DNA of 36,709 nt from Candidatus Omnitrophota bacterium (GTDB lineage: Bacteria; Omnitrophota; Gorgyraeia; 2-02-FULL-51-18): positions 1-36,709 of the forward strand of contig JACPAX010000084.1 in the NCBI GenBank assembly GCA_016180585.1. The letters run 5' to 3'. Positions 9,870 through 19,366 of this stretch are shown piece after piece. The notes under the pieces are model-generated. The model was not told the origin of the DNA and searched no databases. It saw only the letters and a program-made list of their open reading frames with translations. A program made the translations under genes and the position numbers. Positions within the stretch are counted from its first letter, which is position 1. Every line of letters starts with the position of its first letter.

Positions 9870-9946
9870 TAAAATAAAAAGGCTCCTCAACAGAGGAGCT
9901 ATTCTAGCACAAAAAGCTATTTGGGAACGGGCGAAAAACCGGGGCT

Positions 9947-10867
9947 TTAGTATTCTTTTCCGGCCGTCTGGAGCAGGGATCGCCGGACCCCAAACTCCTG
10001 GACCGGCCGCGTCACTCCGACGGCTTTCGCCTGCGTCACGGGCAGATGAATGTGCGAAGCCAGGCCGAGCACCCACAGAAGCTGTATCGTGCGGTAAGTC
10101 AGGTCGATCTCCCACCACCGTATCCCGTGCCTTGCCGACCGCTGAAACGCGTGGTGGTTGTTGTGCCAGCCCTCGCCGAAACTCAAGAGGGCCACCCACC
10201 AGTTGTTTTTCGACAGGTCGGACGTGCAGTAGCTCCGGTAGCCCCAGACATGGGACGCCGAGTTGACGAGCCACGTGCTGTGGTAGACGAGCACCGACCG
10301 GACAAACATGCCCCACACCACAAACGACCATCCGCCGAGGCCGTAAAGCGCCAGCGTCAGGAAGAGAGCGGGCAGCATGTGCATGCGGTCCAAAAATACG
10401 AGAAACTTGTCGTGGGCCATGTCCGGGGCGAAACGCTTGTATGAATCAAACCTGGCGAGAAACGCCTCGCGGCCGAAAAGCCACGACACGTGCGCCCAGA
10501 GGAAGCCCTTGAGCGGCGAATGCGGGTCTTTGTCGGTGTCCGAATGCGTGTGATGGTAACGGTGCGCGGCCACCCAGGCGATCGGGCCGGCTTCGCCGGC
10601 CAGACACCCAAAAATCGCCAAAAGGTACTCGATGGGCTTGGAGGTGCTATAGCTCCGGTGCGTGAAATAACGGTGATAGCCCAGACAGATGCCGACGCCG
10701 CCCGTGAGCCACCAGAGAAAGAGGCACACAAAGAGCGCTTTCCAGCTGAACGTGAAAAAAGCCGCCAGGGCGCCGACATGCATGAAGACGATCCACGAGA
10801 AAACGACCCAGTCGTGCGCGGCGCTGAACTTGGGCCTTCGGATCAGGGAGCTAGATAGGGCATCCAT
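9947..10867 (-). CDS. Membrane acyl-CoA (stearoyl-CoA type) fatty acid desaturase
   Basis: 306 aa; histidine boxes HRYFTH, HRYHHTHSD, HNNHHAF. Confidence 0.93.
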   Translation of the reverse strand: MDALSSSLIRRPKFSAAHDWVVFSWIVFMHVGALAAFFTFSWKALFVCLFLWWLTGGVGICLGYHRYFTHRSYSTSKPIEYLLAIFGCLAGEAGPIAWVAAHRYHHTHSDTDKDPHSPLKGFLWAHVSWLFGREAFLARFDSYKRFAPDMAHDKFLVFLDRMHMLPALFLTLALYGLGGWSFVVWGMFVRSVLVYHSTWLVNSASHVWGYRSYCTSDLSKNNWWVALLSFGEGWHNNHHAFQRSARHGIRWWEIDLTYRTIQLLWVLGLASHIHLPVTQAKAVGVTRPVQEFGVRRSLLQTAGKEY

Positions 10868-10905
10868 AGCTTGAGTCTACCACCGCGGGGACGTCTTTTC
10901 CAGAT

Positions 10906-12024
10906 TTATCGGCGCGCAATCAGCTGATCGAGCTCTTTTTTGAGCGCCGGAAGCACTTCGTTGTATCGGAAGAGCCCCACCTGCATGGACTTACGCTTTA
11001 GGGTTACGGTACTGGGCCCGCACCAGAGGCCCAGGTCCGCGTCGTCGGTCTCGCCGGGCCCGTTGACGCGGCAGCCCATCACCGCGATGGTGAGCCGATG
11101 CCCGCCGGCATAGGCCGTCATCGCCTTGACCTGCTTGGCCAGCTCCACAAAATCCGCGTTTTCCACGCGGGAACAGGACGGGCAGGAGATGATGTTGAGC
11201 CCTTTGCCGAAATCCGGCACGGAGACAAAGCGCCCCTCCCGGATGTCCTCGAGAATCCGCCGTCCCCAGGTGATTTCCTCGGACTTCTCGGCGTTGGCAA
11301 GCGTCAGGGACACGCGTATCGTGTCCCCGATCCCCAGAGGGAGGAGCTTCTCGAACGCGACCCTCGTTTTGAGGACGCCGTCGGGGGGCAGCCCCGCCTC
11401 GGTGACTCCCAGATGAATCGGCACGTCGGGGCGACGTTTGGAGAATTCTTGATTGCAAGCGACGACTTTCTGCGGATCGGAATCTTTGAGACTGACCACG
11501 TAGTTGGAAAAATGAAATTCATCGAGCAGGCCGCAATGCCAGACCGCGCTCTCCACGATCGCCCTCAATTGATCGCCGGGATAGCGCTTGAGAAACTCCG
11601 GCGCCACGGAACCGCAGTTGACGCCGACACGGAGCGCCAGACCATGTGCCTTGGCGAGGGACACAAGCCAGGCAACCTTGTCTCGAATCGGCTTCTCTTT
11701 TTCCAGATGGTGGAGATGGCCGGGATTGTAGCGGATCTTGTCCACATGGGGGGCCACGGCATCGGCCAAAGGAAAATTCTCCTGCAGGTCCACGACGAGC
11801 CTGGCCCGAGTCGCCTTGCGAATCTCGGCGAGGGCCGCGACGTCGCTCGGGTTGTCCACCGCGATGCGGATGAGGTCGGCCCCTTTTTTCTCAAGGTCGG
11901 CGATCTGCCCGAGCGTCGCGTCGATATCGCGCGTGCGCGTGGCGCACATGCTCTGGACGGAAACCGGCGCCCCTCCCCCGATCGCCAGATCGCGGACTTT
12001 GACCTTTCGAGTGTTAGACCCCAT
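10906..12024 (-). CDS. ispG: 4-hydroxy-3-methylbut-2-en-1-yl diphosphate synthase
   Basis: 372 aa; [44 protein letters not shown]. Confidence 0.96.
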   Translation of the reverse strand: MGSNTRKVKVRDLAIGGGAPVSVQSMCATRTRDIDATLGQIADLEKKGADLIRIAVDNPSDVAALAEIRKATRARLVVDLQENFPLADAVAPHVDKIRYNPGHLHHLEKEKPIRDKVAWLVSLAKAHGLALRVGVNCGSVAPEFLKRYPGDQLRAIVESAVWHCGLLDEFHFSNYVVSLKDSDPQKVVACNQEFSKRRPDVPIHLGVTEAGLPPDGVLKTRVAFEKLLPLGIGDTIRVSLTLANAEKSEEITWGRRILEDIREGRFVSVPDFGKGLNIISCPSCSRVENADFVELAKQVKAMTAYAGGHRLTIAVMGCRVNGPGETDDADLGLWCGPSTVTLKRKSMQVGLFRYNEVLPALKKELDQLIARR

Positions 12025-12040
12025 AAATCTCCGTGAAGAC

Positions 12041-12167
12041 AGCAGTTCGCTGAAAAAGCCTCAGATGCAAGGCGCGAGGAAGCGAGCGCGGAGGCGCTAT
12101 GGGAATAGCGCCGCACAAGTAAGCGACCGAGCAACGCCGCAGATGAGGCTTTTTTCAGCGAACTGCT
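12041..12167. repeat. Palindromic element family A, copy 2 (127 bp)
   Basis: AGCAGTTCGCTGAAAAAGCCTCA (12041-12063) / TGAGGCTTTTTTCAGCGAACTGCT (12144-12167); interior nearly identical to the reverse complement of copy 1. Confidence 0.9.
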
Positions 12168-12410
12168 CTAGGCTGGCTGGGTATCGGACTTTCCGGTCAC
12201 CGGGCAGAAAGCTTTTCCCATTCCTACGAGAGGACAACCGCCCGCGCCCATGGATTTGGTCAGCGCGCAGAGACTGGCCGACATCGCCATGACGAGCACG
12301 AAAATACTCAAAATCAGCCCGACCAGACGCACCGTAGACTTCTCTTTGAGCGCGTCGGTGAGCATTTTATAACCCAAAGCCACCGCGATGAGATAAAGCG
12401 CTATCGCCAT
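12168..12410 (-). CDS. Small hypothetical membrane protein
   Basis: 80 aa, two hydrophobic segments, Cys-containing tail SLCALTKSMGAGGCPLVGMGKAFCPVTG. Confidence 0.6.
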   Translation of the reverse strand: MAIALYLIAVALGYKMLTDALKEKSTVRLVGLILSIFVLVMAMSASLCALTKSMGAGGCPLVGMGKAFCPVTGKSDTQPA

Positions 12411-12457
12411 AATTCCTCCTCTTTTTGGCTTGCTAATACAAACACATTAAGTAAAGT

Positions 12458-12554
12458 GTCATTGCGAGCGTAGCGAAGCAATCTATGCAACGCAAAGATT
12501 GCCACGCTCCCGGAGTTTACCCCGAGCGAAGTCGAGGGGGTCGCTCGCAATGAC
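12458..12554. repeat. GTCATTGCGAGCG-type intergenic palindromic repeat, copy 2
   Basis: GTCATTGCGAGCGTAGCGAAGCAATCT ... GTCGCTCGCAATGAC. Confidence 0.85.
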
Positions 12555-12585
12555 AAGGGTAACGTGACTTATTGCGTTTGCTATA

Positions 12586-13635
12586 TTATACCTTACTTTT
12601 GTCCGCTGTCCCCTGGGAAAACGCGACGGGTTTTGCCCTGGCCCCTCCGGGGACCTCGAAGATCTGGATTTCCGCGGGCTCCTTCTGGCGGCCCACCGCC
12701 ACAAACAAGCGGCCGGAGTCCGGATGGAGATAGAGGGCGCTGCCGCCTTTTTTTGAGGGCACCTTTCCGGCGATCTCGTAATGATCCGCGTCTTTTTGCC
12801 GAATGACCTGCAACACACCCTGCCCGCTCGCCAGATAAATCAGGCGGTTGGCGGCGTCGTACGCCATGTCCCCCACCTCGCCGACGGTGTCGAGCTGGGC
12901 GACCTGCCTCCCGCTGGTCGTATCGAATGCCAAAAACTTCGCGGGATTTTGGCAGCTCACCAAAAGACGCCGGCCGACGGGATCCAGCGCGATCGCGTAG
13001 TTTCCCTTGAACTCCCCCAGAGGGATGACCAGCGCCACCTTGCGATTTTTCACGTCTACGGCCGCCACCTGGTTCATGGAGGGAATGTTGACGAAGAGAC
13101 GATCCGTTTCTTCCTCAAGCGCCATCCCCTCCGGATGCCCGGCAATCCTCACGTTCCCGTAGAGATTGTCCACCGTCGGGTCAAACACCCCGATCGAATC
13201 ATCGTACCCCGCGTAGATCATCCGGTTCTTGGGATCATAGAGGATCCGGCCGGCGGCGTAGTGAAAATTGAGGTGCGTCGCGGGGAAAACCGAGCCTTCG
13301 TAAAACACCTCGCAGTAGCCTTTTTTGACCTCATTCACGTAAAATTTCCTGTAGAGGGGGTGATACAGGACATCATAAGGCTCGATGAGGCCGGCGAGAT
13401 TGAAAACGGACTTGCCGAGCTTCAAATCCAGGACGTGGAGCGTGTTGTTGTCCCGGGCGGGGACATACAACCGCTCTTTTTCGGCGTCAAAGGCCATGTG
13501 GCCGAGACGGCCCGTAATCTTTTCGAGAGGAATCGTCCGCTGGAGTTTTAAAAGCTCTTTCCCGCCGGCTTGGGAAGCGCCGGCAAGAAGACCCAAGAAA
13601 AAAAGGAGACAAACCGCCTTTTTCTTCACAAGCAA
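12586..13635 (-). CDS. Secreted YncE/NHL-like beta-propeller protein
   Basis: 349 aa; signal peptide VCLLFFLGLLAGASQA; repeated blades (RLYVPARDNNTLHVLDLKLGK, RLLVSCQNPAKFLAFDTTSGRQV, RLIYLASGQGVLQVI). Confidence 0.75.
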   Translation of the reverse strand: MLVKKKAVCLLFFLGLLAGASQAGGKELLKLQRTIPLEKITGRLGHMAFDAEKERLYVPARDNNTLHVLDLKLGKSVFNLAGLIEPYDVLYHPLYRKFYVNEVKKGYCEVFYEGSVFPATHLNFHYAAGRILYDPKNRMIYAGYDDSIGVFDPTVDNLYGNVRIAGHPEGMALEEETDRLFVNIPSMNQVAAVDVKNRKVALVIPLGEFKGNYAIALDPVGRRLLVSCQNPAKFLAFDTTSGRQVAQLDTVGEVGDMAYDAANRLIYLASGQGVLQVIRQKDADHYEIAGKVPSKKGGSALYLHPDSGRLFVAVGRQKEPAEIQIFEVPGGARAKPVAFSQGTADKSKV

Positions 13636-13688
13636 ATCATATCAAAAGAACGTAAAAGAGTAAACTTCTATCAAATTTTTCAAATTTT

Positions 13689-14891
13689 TCATCCTTCACG
13701 CCCGCACTTTTCGGGCGAGTCCCATTCACCGTCCGACGGGACGCGCCCAAGATAAGGCGCGGCGAAGAGGAGCCAGGCCGCGCCGGTTAAAATCCAAATC
13801 GCCGAGGCGATCCCCACATGTAAAAAATAATGCTCCGGCGCGAGCGACGCCGTCACGCGAACGGCCAGCGCCGCGGCGATGCCGATGAAGATGACCCAAT
13901 AAATCCAAAGCGGCCTGCCTAGTTTGTCGCCATGGCCGGAATGGCTCAAGACGACCATCGTCGAGACAAGAAACGTCATCAGGCTGAACCCGCCCAAAAA
14001 CAAAAAGTGAAGCATCGTCGCGCGCTGCGCCGGAAACAACGCCGCCAACCAGACGCCCGCGAGCACGGACCAGAAGGAAAACCAAAGAAACCGCTGGAAA
14101 ATACCCGGGACCCTGGGAGGCGCCAGCACACCGCCGAGGCACGCCAGCTCAAGGGTCACGACGGCCGCGCGTAAAAAAAGCGAGGGCCGCGCTTCCCATA
14201 GAAAGGAAACCAGGAGAAAAAATCCCAGCAAAAGATGCGCGGCCAACCGGCGTTTATAAAAATCCTGGGGCTTCCGCATCATGGCGGGAGTCGGCAGCTG
14301 ATGCAGGCCCATCAGCCGGGGCCCGAGAAACCCGCCGATGCCCAGGACCAGCGACAGGACGAACCCCTGCTCCACGAGAACACGCCCGGCGCCTAAAAAA
14401 CGAGGGGCGAGGAGGTCGTGTTGGCTCAAGGCCATCATGACAATTCCCGTCGCCGCGTGGAGAAACGCGACGGGAATCCAGACGAATTCGGCGGGGGGAT
14501 TCGCCGCGCGCCCTTTGTTGAGAAAACGCCTGACGATAAACGAGAAAAGAAGGACCAGCCAGGCGGCATAGGCCATGTCCGAGAGAAGCCAGGCCTTTTG
14601 AATGAGAAAAACGAAGTTGAGAAGCATGCCAAGCAACACGCCCGAGACTTCTTTCGGCCCGGCGTGCGGCGCCGAAGCGAACCGGGGGATCGCCGTCATC
14701 AGGAAACCGCCCACGAAAGCGCCCAGATAAAGTTTGACCTGAACGCTCGCGTGATAATACCCCGAATAGGAACCGCTCCACCCCACGCCGTAAACGAGCC
14801 AGTGCCCCGTCCCAATGACGCCAAAAAGAACGCCCAGCGGAAAAAACAGGCGGAACGGCTCCCGCTGAATCAGCAGCCAGTGTTGATGCAT
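13689..14891 (-). CDS. nnrS: NnrS family multi-TM protein
   Basis: Start MHQHWLLIQREPFRLFFPLGVLFGVIG (ORF track 13689..14981); about 12 hydrophobic segments; FVGGFLMTAIPRF and HFLFLGGFSLMTFLVSTMVVLSHSGH. Confidence 0.85.
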   Translation of the reverse strand: MHQHWLLIQREPFRLFFPLGVLFGVIGTGHWLVYGVGWSGSYSGYYHASVQVKLYLGAFVGGFLMTAIPRFASAPHAGPKEVSGVLLGMLLNFVFLIQKAWLLSDMAYAAWLVLLFSFIVRRFLNKGRAANPPAEFVWIPVAFLHAATGIVMMALSQHDLLAPRFLGAGRVLVEQGFVLSLVLGIGGFLGPRLMGLHQLPTPAMMRKPQDFYKRRLAAHLLLGFFLLVSFLWEARPSLFLRAAVVTLELACLGGVLAPPRVPGIFQRFLWFSFWSVLAGVWLAALFPAQRATMLHFLFLGGFSLMTFLVSTMVVLSHSGHGDKLGRPLWIYWVIFIGIAAALAVRVTASLAPEHYFLHVGIASAIWILTGAAWLLFAAPYLGRVPSDGEWDSPEKCGREG

Positions 14892-14892
14892 C

Positions 14893-15506
14893 TCACCCGG
14901 TCTTTTGAAGCGTAAAATCGAACGTGTTGGTCTCGCCGTCCGCCACGGTGATTTGGGCCGTCTGCGTCCCCAGTTTTTCATGCCAAACTTCGATCGTGTA
15001 AGCGCCCGCCGGCAGGCCGTCGATCCGGTAGCTGCCGTCGTCGCCGGTCACCGCATAGAATGGGTGATCCAGCACATGGATGAACGAGGCCATCCAAAAG
15101 TGGACATCGCAGCGCATCTTAATGCCGATCTCCGGCTGCGCAAAGGTCTTGGCGGTCGTCATGCCCTGTATGGGCTGAGCGATATTGAACGCTTTGTTGA
15201 CTTTGGACTCCGACCGCACGTTATGCAAAACCGGGTCGCTGTTTTTGAAAATTCCTTCACATAGACCAATGTCCACTTGACGGTCCGGTTCGGGTTCACG
15301 ACCAATTCCTCGGATACCGGCATCCGGTCGCCATGCATCGCCGCGCACTGCTTCTCCGCGCCGAAATTGATCGGCTTGGGAGCCGGCGTTTCTCCCTCAA
15401 ACGCGACTTTGCCGCTCAACACGGCCGCCTGGGCCGTCAGCGCTCCGAATCCCATTAAAACACATCCCGCCAGTACGCCGAAAATAACCTTGTAATTCCC
15501 GTTCAT
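14893..15506 (-). pseudogene. Secreted cupredoxin-like/carboxypeptidase-regulatory-like protein, frame-disrupted
   Basis: N-terminal half (15159..15506: signal peptide, ...VKWTLVYVKE) and C-terminal half (KNSDPVLHNV...MRCDVHFWMASFIHVLDHPFYAVTGDDGSYRIDGLPAGAYTIEVWHEKLG) are in different frames. Confidence 0.7.
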
Positions 15507-15964
15507 TTCGCTTCCTCCTTTGTCAAATCCAACCACTCATTCCAATGGAGCACACGCCCGGTTTTCTCTTTGGCAAATCTCCGGGCGTTCTCCCCGGCCG
15601 CAAACGCCGCCAACCCATAGCCCATCGGAGTCGCCAGATCCCGTGAATGAACAAAATGCGCCTCCTCCGTCCCGATCCAGACGTCCGCGCCGGCGTCCCG
15701 CACCCAGGACCGAAGCGCTCGTTCTTCGGATGAATTTTTATAAGCCGCCAAACACCCGATATCATCAAATTTTTGGAAACGCCCGTCGGCCGATACGGCC
15801 GCGCAGGCGAACCGCTGATCCTCGATGATCATGCGGCACCGGGCGCAAACGTCGCGGCCGTAGAAAATCTTAGGCGGCCTTGAAAGGTCTGTCTTGCCGC
15901 AACCGGCAAGCGCGGCCGCTCCCAGGCAAAACACAAGGACGGCCCAAATCTTCAGTCCGCGCAT
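15503..15964 (-). CDS. nosL: NosL copper chaperone lipoprotein
   Basis: From MRGLKIWAVL; lipobox LAGCGK; YGRDVCARCRMIIEDQRFA; ATPMGYG. ORF track 15503..16048. Confidence 0.9.
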   Translation of the reverse strand: MRGLKIWAVLVFCLGAAALAGCGKTDLSRPPKIFYGRDVCARCRMIIEDQRFACAAVSADGRFQKFDDIGCLAAYKNSSEERALRSWVRDAGADVWIGTEEAHFVHSRDLATPMGYGLAAFAAGENARRFAKEKTGRVLHWNEWLDLTKEEAK

Positions 15965-16782
15965 CGGCGGCCAAAAAAAACAAGCGCGGCGCCGAGCGGC
16001 GCCAGTATCCACACACACAGGATGCCTCCCAAGACGACAGCCAACCACGGCCCAAAAAGCTCCGACGCATACAGCCCGGCCGGACCGAATGATTCAAGAC
16101 TCTTTTGCAGCGCCCCTATCACGGCGAGCTTGAACGACTGCGCGGGGTTGATCAGAACCGCCCAGAAAAGTTCGTTTGGCGAAAGCCTCAAAACGATCGC
16201 CGTTCCCATCAGACCCAGGTCGCTCAAGAAAATGAAAGTAAACCACAGAAAAAGCGCGGCGCCCACGGCCGTCGCCTGGCGGCGTGTGAACACGGACAAA
16301 AGAAATCCCAGGCTCAAATACGAAAGCCCCAGAAGCGTCGTAAACGCGATCAGCCTCAGATAATCTCCAATCTCCTGCGCGCCCGCGTAACGCGCGATGA
16401 CCACGGCGCTCGCGCCAAAACCCAGGAGGATCGTTGAAACCAGCGCCGACGCGGCGCCCAGGTACTTGCCGATAAAAACTTCGCCCACGGTCACCGGCTG
16501 CGCCAATAAGGTGATCAGCGTGCCCTGCTCGCGCTCGCCGGCAATGCTCATCGCCCCCAAAAGCAGGCCCATCAGCGGCACGATGAGCAGCACCAGATTC
16601 AAGAGGCTCGCGGCCGTGCGGCCGAATCCCGATATCCCGAGCGAGCCCAAGCCCGCCAAACCCAAGAGGCTCAATGAAACGGATAAAAGCGCAAACAACG
16701 CCGACACGACGATAAACCAGCGGTTGCGCCGCGCGTCGCGCGTCTCTTTGAGGGATAAGAGCCACACCGCTCCCAACCTCAC
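15952..16782 (-). CDS. nosY: NosY ABC-2 type permease
   Basis: Likely GTG start (VRLGAVWLLSLKE) overlapping the nosF stop; AGEREQGTLITLLAQPVTVGEVFIGKYLG, C-terminal TMs. ORF track 15952..16905. Confidence 0.9.
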   Translation of the reverse strand: MRLGAVWLLSLKETRDARRNRWFIVVSALFALLSVSLSLLGLAGLGSLGISGFGRTAASLLNLVLLIVPLMGLLLGAMSIAGEREQGTLITLLAQPVTVGEVFIGKYLGAASALVSTILLGFGASAVVIARYAGAQEIGDYLRLIAFTTLLGLSYLSLGFLLSVFTRRQATAVGAALFLWFTFIFLSDLGLMGTAIVLRLSPNELFWAVLINPAQSFKLAVIGALQKSLESFGPAGLYASELFGPWLAVVLGGILCVWILAPLGAALVFFGRRCAD

Positions 16783-18806
16783 GGCATCCTCCTCGCCAAA
16801 TAGGCGCCTACCGATTCCGGCCGCCCTTCGGCTTTCAGGACACCGCCTTCGAGCACGATCACGCGGTCCGCGCTTTTTTGCACTTCCACCGCGCGGTGCG
16901 TGCAAAATACGAGCGTCTTTCCGGCCGCCTTGAGCCGCTCAAGACCGCGGTGAAATTCACGCCGTGTGTGCGCATCGAGATTACTGGTCGGCTCGTCCAG
17001 AAAAAGAAGCGGCGGATCCGAAAGCAGCGCGATAATAAGGGCGAGTTTCTGTTTCATCCCGCCCGAAAGATTCTGCGTCATCTCGCGACGCGACGCCGAC
17101 AGCTCCCATTCGTTCAAAAGCGTTTCCACCCGCTCGCGTGAAACATCGCGGAGCCGGGCATAAAAAGACACCGTCTCCCACACGGTCTGATCTTGATGCA
17201 GACGGATCTCCTGGGGCACATAACCGATCAGCGCGCGCGCGTCCCGGCCGCGGCGCTTGACGTCAAAACCAGCCACCTCGGCAGACCCTTCAAACCGGAC
17301 TATCCCCAAGAGACAACGCAAAAGCGTGGTCTTGCCGGCGCCGTTAGGGCCCCAAAGCGCGACGGCCTCGCCCCGGCGCACCTCGATGTCGACGCTTGAA
17401 AGCGCCTGCACTTTTTTGTAGCGCTTGCTCACTCCGCGGGCCCGAATCAACGCGGCAACCGTGCCATTCCTCGCACGGGGCGCGGGATGGTCCGCCAAGC
17501 CGGCCGGACTATCCGTCCCTCTTCTCAAGAGGCCTGCCAGCGGTAAAAAGATAAGAAACGAGAAGGCCCCCCACGCCGCGGAATGAGGCGCGCGATCGCC
17601 GGCGACCGCCACGGCGGCGGGGCGCATCCGCGGGTGTTCGTCTTCGAACTTCGGAGTCGGCGCGAACACCGGAAAGGTCGCGGCCGCGAAATCGACCGCT
17701 TGAGCGGAGGGGCCGCCCGAGAATATTCTCAAGTCATGAAAACGATCCGTCAACCGCTCAAAAAGACGCATCGGCCGATACGGGACGTCGCCCCGTCCGT
17801 CGCGATCGGCGTCAAAGCCGCGATAGTCGCTCCAATAATTTCCGGCCCAGTCGTTCAGGCTTTGCGCGCTTGGTCCGTCGATCCGCGTCTGTTCGGCGTT
17901 GTCGATGACGTTATTGCTTTCAAACCGGTTCCGCCGCGCGGTCGGCACAAGATCAAAACCGATGTCGTTATGCGCGATGATGTTGTTGCGGCAGACCATC
18001 GCCTCACAGCCGTCCAAATAAAGCCCGACGCGGTTGGACGCGACAAGATTGTTCTCGAGAAAGGCGTTCTTCATGTCCTTAAACCCGATCCCGAAGCCGC
18101 TGGGACCCCGATTGCCGGATACCGTGTTGCCGCTCAATCTCAACCCCTCGCTGTACATGAGATACGCGCCCACGGAGTTGCCGATCAAGCGGTTACCCTC
18201 CACTTCGGCGTCCCGGCAATACATGAAATGCACGCCGTAGCGGCCGTGCCGAAAGTCGTTGCCTCGCAGGTTCAAGTTCTTGGAGAACCACAGCACGACA
18301 TCACGGCCGCGCTCGGTGCGGTTATTCTCGATCAGCACGTTGTCGCTGTACCAGACACGAATAAGGTCCCCGCGCCGCGAAGTCTCGAGCGTTTTACCAA
18401 GAAAAGAATTCCCCTTGAGAACGGCCCCGGCGGCGCGGCTCAAATACACGCCGAATAAAACGTCTTCAAAACGGTTATTCTCGATCACCGGGCGCGCGCC
18501 TGCAGCCAAAATCCCCGAATTTTCGGAGGCCAAAAGATCGCCCGAGTTCCTGATCACAAAACCGCGTAAAACGACATCCGGCGCCTTGATCGTCACGACA
18601 GTTCCCTTCCCGCCTCCGTCGATGACCGGAGTGTCCCGGCCTTCACACCGCACGGATTTGGTAATCTCCAAGGGTCCCGAGTAAATCCCTTTTTCAACCA
18701 CGATCGTGTCGCCGTCCGCCGCTTTTTCCAGCGCCGATTGGATCGTGGGATAATCCGGGGCGCCGCCCGTTACAGTTTGAGCGAAACCCTCACGCGGAAA
18801 GAGGAC
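16779..18806 (-). CDS. nosD/nosF: NosD::NosF fusion: periplasmic beta-helix NosD, TM helix, ABC ATPase NosF
   Basis: Continuous ORF (track 16779..18701, 640 aa; NosD-like codons continue upstream to about 18806). NosD repeats (VIENNRFEDVLFGVYL, FGIGFKDMKNAFLENN, NYWSDYRGFDADRDGRGDVPYRP), hydrophobic WGAFSFLIFLPLAGLL, then Walker A GPNGAGKTTLL, signature LSGGMKQKLAL, Walker B LLFLDEP. Confidence 0.9.
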   Translation of the reverse strand, partial: VLFPREGFAQTVTGGAPDYPTIQSALEKAADGDTIVVEKGIYSGPLEITKSVRCEGRDTPVIDGGGKGTVVTIKAPDVVLRGFVIRNSGDLLASENSGILAAGARPVIENNRFEDVLFGVYLSRAAGAVLKGNSFLGKTLETSRRGDLIRVWYSDNVLIENNRTERGRDVVLWFSKNLNLRGNDFRHGRYGVHFMYCRDAEVEGNRLIGNSVGAYLMYSEGLRLSGNTVSGNRGPSGFGIGFKDMKNAFLENNLVASNRVGLYLDGCEAMVCRNNIIAHNDIGFDLVPTARRNRFESNNVIDNAEQTRIDGPSAQSLNDWAGNYWSDYRGFDADRDGRGDVPYRPMRLFERLTDRFHDLRIFSGGPSAQAVDFAAATFPVFAPTPKFEDEHPRMRPAAVAVAGDRAPHSAAWGAFSFLIFLPLAGLLRRGTDSPAGLADHPAPRARNGTVAALIRARGVSKRYKKVQALSSVDIEVRRGEAVALWGPNGAGKTTLLRCLLGIVRFEGSAEVAGFDVKRRGRDARALIGYVPQEIRLHQDQTVWETVSFYARLRDVSRERVETLLNEWELSASRREMTQNLSGGMKQKLALIIALLSDPPLLFLDEPTSNLDAHTRREFHRGLERLKAAGKTLVFCTHRAVEVQKSADRVIVLEGGVLKAEGRPESVGAYLARRMP

Positions 18807-19356
18807 TCACCGCGAGGGAAAGAAAAGCCGAGAGCATGCTAAGCCCGTGGCCCAGGCCAAAATTGGCATCGGCATGAAACTGGGCAATCTTCCCCTGCCC
18901 CAGGAGCGGCGGCACGAAGGGCTTGATCGAAGAGCTGAGAGCCGCGTGGGGATTCAAGTGGAGACCAAAATCCCTCAGCCAAAAATAAAGATCGGCGGCA
19001 AAAACGGCCGGCAGCACGGTCGCGGGCAAGATAAGCAGTATTGAAAACTTGCCTCGAATAAAAACAGCGGCGATCAAGCAAACGACGATGAACACGATCC
19101 CCGGCCCAGCGAACTTTTTCTCAAACTTCGCGGCGTCTCCCAAAGGCCGCATGCCGATATAATGCTTCAGATGGTCGATCTCTCCCACCTCGCCCGTGAC
19201 ATGGTCCAGATAAACCTGCACATGAAGGCCTTTGGGATATTGCGGCGCCTTCACGGTCAAATACCAATAAGGAAAAAAGACCGACGAAAGCACCGCCACT
19301 GCGGCGCCCAAAAGCAGCGCCTTCGCGATCTTTTCTTTCATCTTGGCCCCCCCCAA
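18790..19356 (-). CDS. nosB: Multi-TM protein directly downstream of nosZ, NosB-like (clade II nos)
   Basis: 188 aa, about 4 hydrophobic segments; position between nosZ and nosD matches nosB of clade II clusters. Assigned by synteny and topology, not by a motif. Confidence 0.6.
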   Translation of the reverse strand: MGGAKMKEKIAKALLLGAAVAVLSSVFFPYWYLTVKAPQYPKGLHVQVYLDHVTGEVGEIDHLKHYIGMRPLGDAAKFEKKFAGPGIVFIVVCLIAAVFIRGKFSILLILPATVLPAVFAADLYFWLRDFGLHLNPHAALSSSIKPFVPPLLGQGKIAQFHADANFGLGHGLSMLSAFLSLAVSPLSA

Positions 19357-19366
19357 CCCGATCCAA

